Shown: positions 63,743-64,000 of the stretch, piece by piece
Layout: each line of letters starts with the position of its first letter
How positions within the stretch are numbered: the stretch's first letter is position 1
From: Streptomyces cynarae
GTDB lineage: Bacteria > Actinomycetota > Actinomycetes > Streptomycetales > Streptomycetaceae
NCBI RefSeq assembly: GCF_025642135.1
Contig: NZ_CP106793.1
Span: 7,346,001-7,410,000, forward strand
Length of the DNA: 64,000 nucleotides
Direction: 5' to 3'
Program-made: the position numbers and the translations under genes
Notes under the pieces: generated by a model
What the model saw: only the letters and a program-made list of their open reading frames with translations
Database searches by the model: none
Told to the model about the DNA's origin: nothing

Positions 63743-64000
63743 GTGGAGGACTGGATCTACATCCTCAACCCGAACAAGGACACGCTGGACGGGGAGCCCT
63801 CCGATAAGGAGACGATGCGCCGCCTCGCCCATGAAGAACCTGACCTCGATCTCTGGCTCAGCCGGCGCAACCGCATGAGTCGGGGGGACCGCTTGTGGTT
63901 CTTCTTCAGCAACCCCGAGTCGGTGATCGCGGCGGTTGCAGAAATCGAAGGGGAGCCCTACGACGATCCCCACTTCTCCTACCGGGTCGACGTGACCTTG
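63743..64000 (+). CDS. PUA/EVE-like domain protein, 5'-terminal part
   Basis: The first 86 codons of a gene run off the right edge. The GTG at 63743 follows GAGGGGAGAAC. The protein opens VEDWIYILNPNKDTLDGEP and continues with RGDRLWFFFSNPESVIAAVAEI. This is the pattern of EVE/ASCH-type PUA-like domains, which bind modified bases or RNA. If so, it may be a reader domain of another restriction-like protein, in keeping with the nuclease cassette upstream. The C-terminal part is not visible. Confidence 0.5.
   Translation, partial: MEDWIYILNPNKDTLDGEPSDKETMRRLAHEEPDLDLWLSRRNRMSRGDRLWFFFSNPESVIAAVAEIEGEPYDDPHFSYRVDVTL

Overview
The window reads as a stretch of a Streptomyces (or close actinomycete) chromosome. 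G+C is visibly very high, codons end mostly in G or C, GTG starts are common, and secreted proteins carry twin-arginine signals. It also holds a typical streptomycete trio: an anti-sigma-like ATPase, an XRE/DUF5753 regulator and a DUF397 protein. No rRNA, tRNA, CRISPR array or intact insertion sequence was found.

The first 24.5 kb is carbon metabolism. Positions 1-5504 (minus strand) are an acid-sugar catabolic operon: ltnD, otnK, otnC, an MFS importer, otnI and denD (cut by the window edge). It should feed L-threonate and D-erythronate into DHAP, and a 9-3-9 palindrome lies just upstream. Positions 5737-17610 form a second locus for an oligo- or polysaccharide. It has a LacI regulator, a frameshifted 2-hydroxyacid dehydrogenase, a sugar ABC transporter, a 976-residue Tat-exported protein, an alpha/beta hydrolase and a GH97 glycosidase. 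Four similar LacI-type boxes (6914, 8045, 8254, 17597) tie it together. Two membrane-protein genes follow (DUF3533/YhgE-like and a CPA1 antiporter), then a GC-rich tandem repeat and an xylFGH-like pentose transporter operon.

From about 24.8 to 57 kb the window becomes a dense defence-type island. In order it holds: a GmrSD-like DUF262/HNH protein with a RAMA tail; a Ser/Thr kinase; a RelE-UvrD fusion translationally coupled to a 2304-residue DUF1998 helicase-nuclease of DruE or DrmAB type; and a coupled pair of a RecF/OLD-like ATPase and a TOPRIM/DUF4276-like protein. Next come regulatory and membrane genes, including a split ATPase/XRE/DUF397 locus. The island ends with an SNF2 helicase plus Eco57I-like methyltransferase pair (resembling DrmD/DrmMI of DISARM), a second kinase and a frameshifted HTH-N6-methylase. 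The C-terminal third of the large methyltransferase is conspicuously AT-richer, which fits an exchanged target-recognition region.

The last 7 kb holds small secreted or membrane proteins. It then has a three-gene cassette: a helical-repeat protein, a GrpE-like protein, and an Hsp70 fused to a Zc3h12a-type (PIN/NYN) ribonuclease. A partial PUA/EVE-like gene ends the window. The best candidates for an undescribed system are the Hsp70-ribonuclease cassette and the RelE-UvrD/giant helicase operon.
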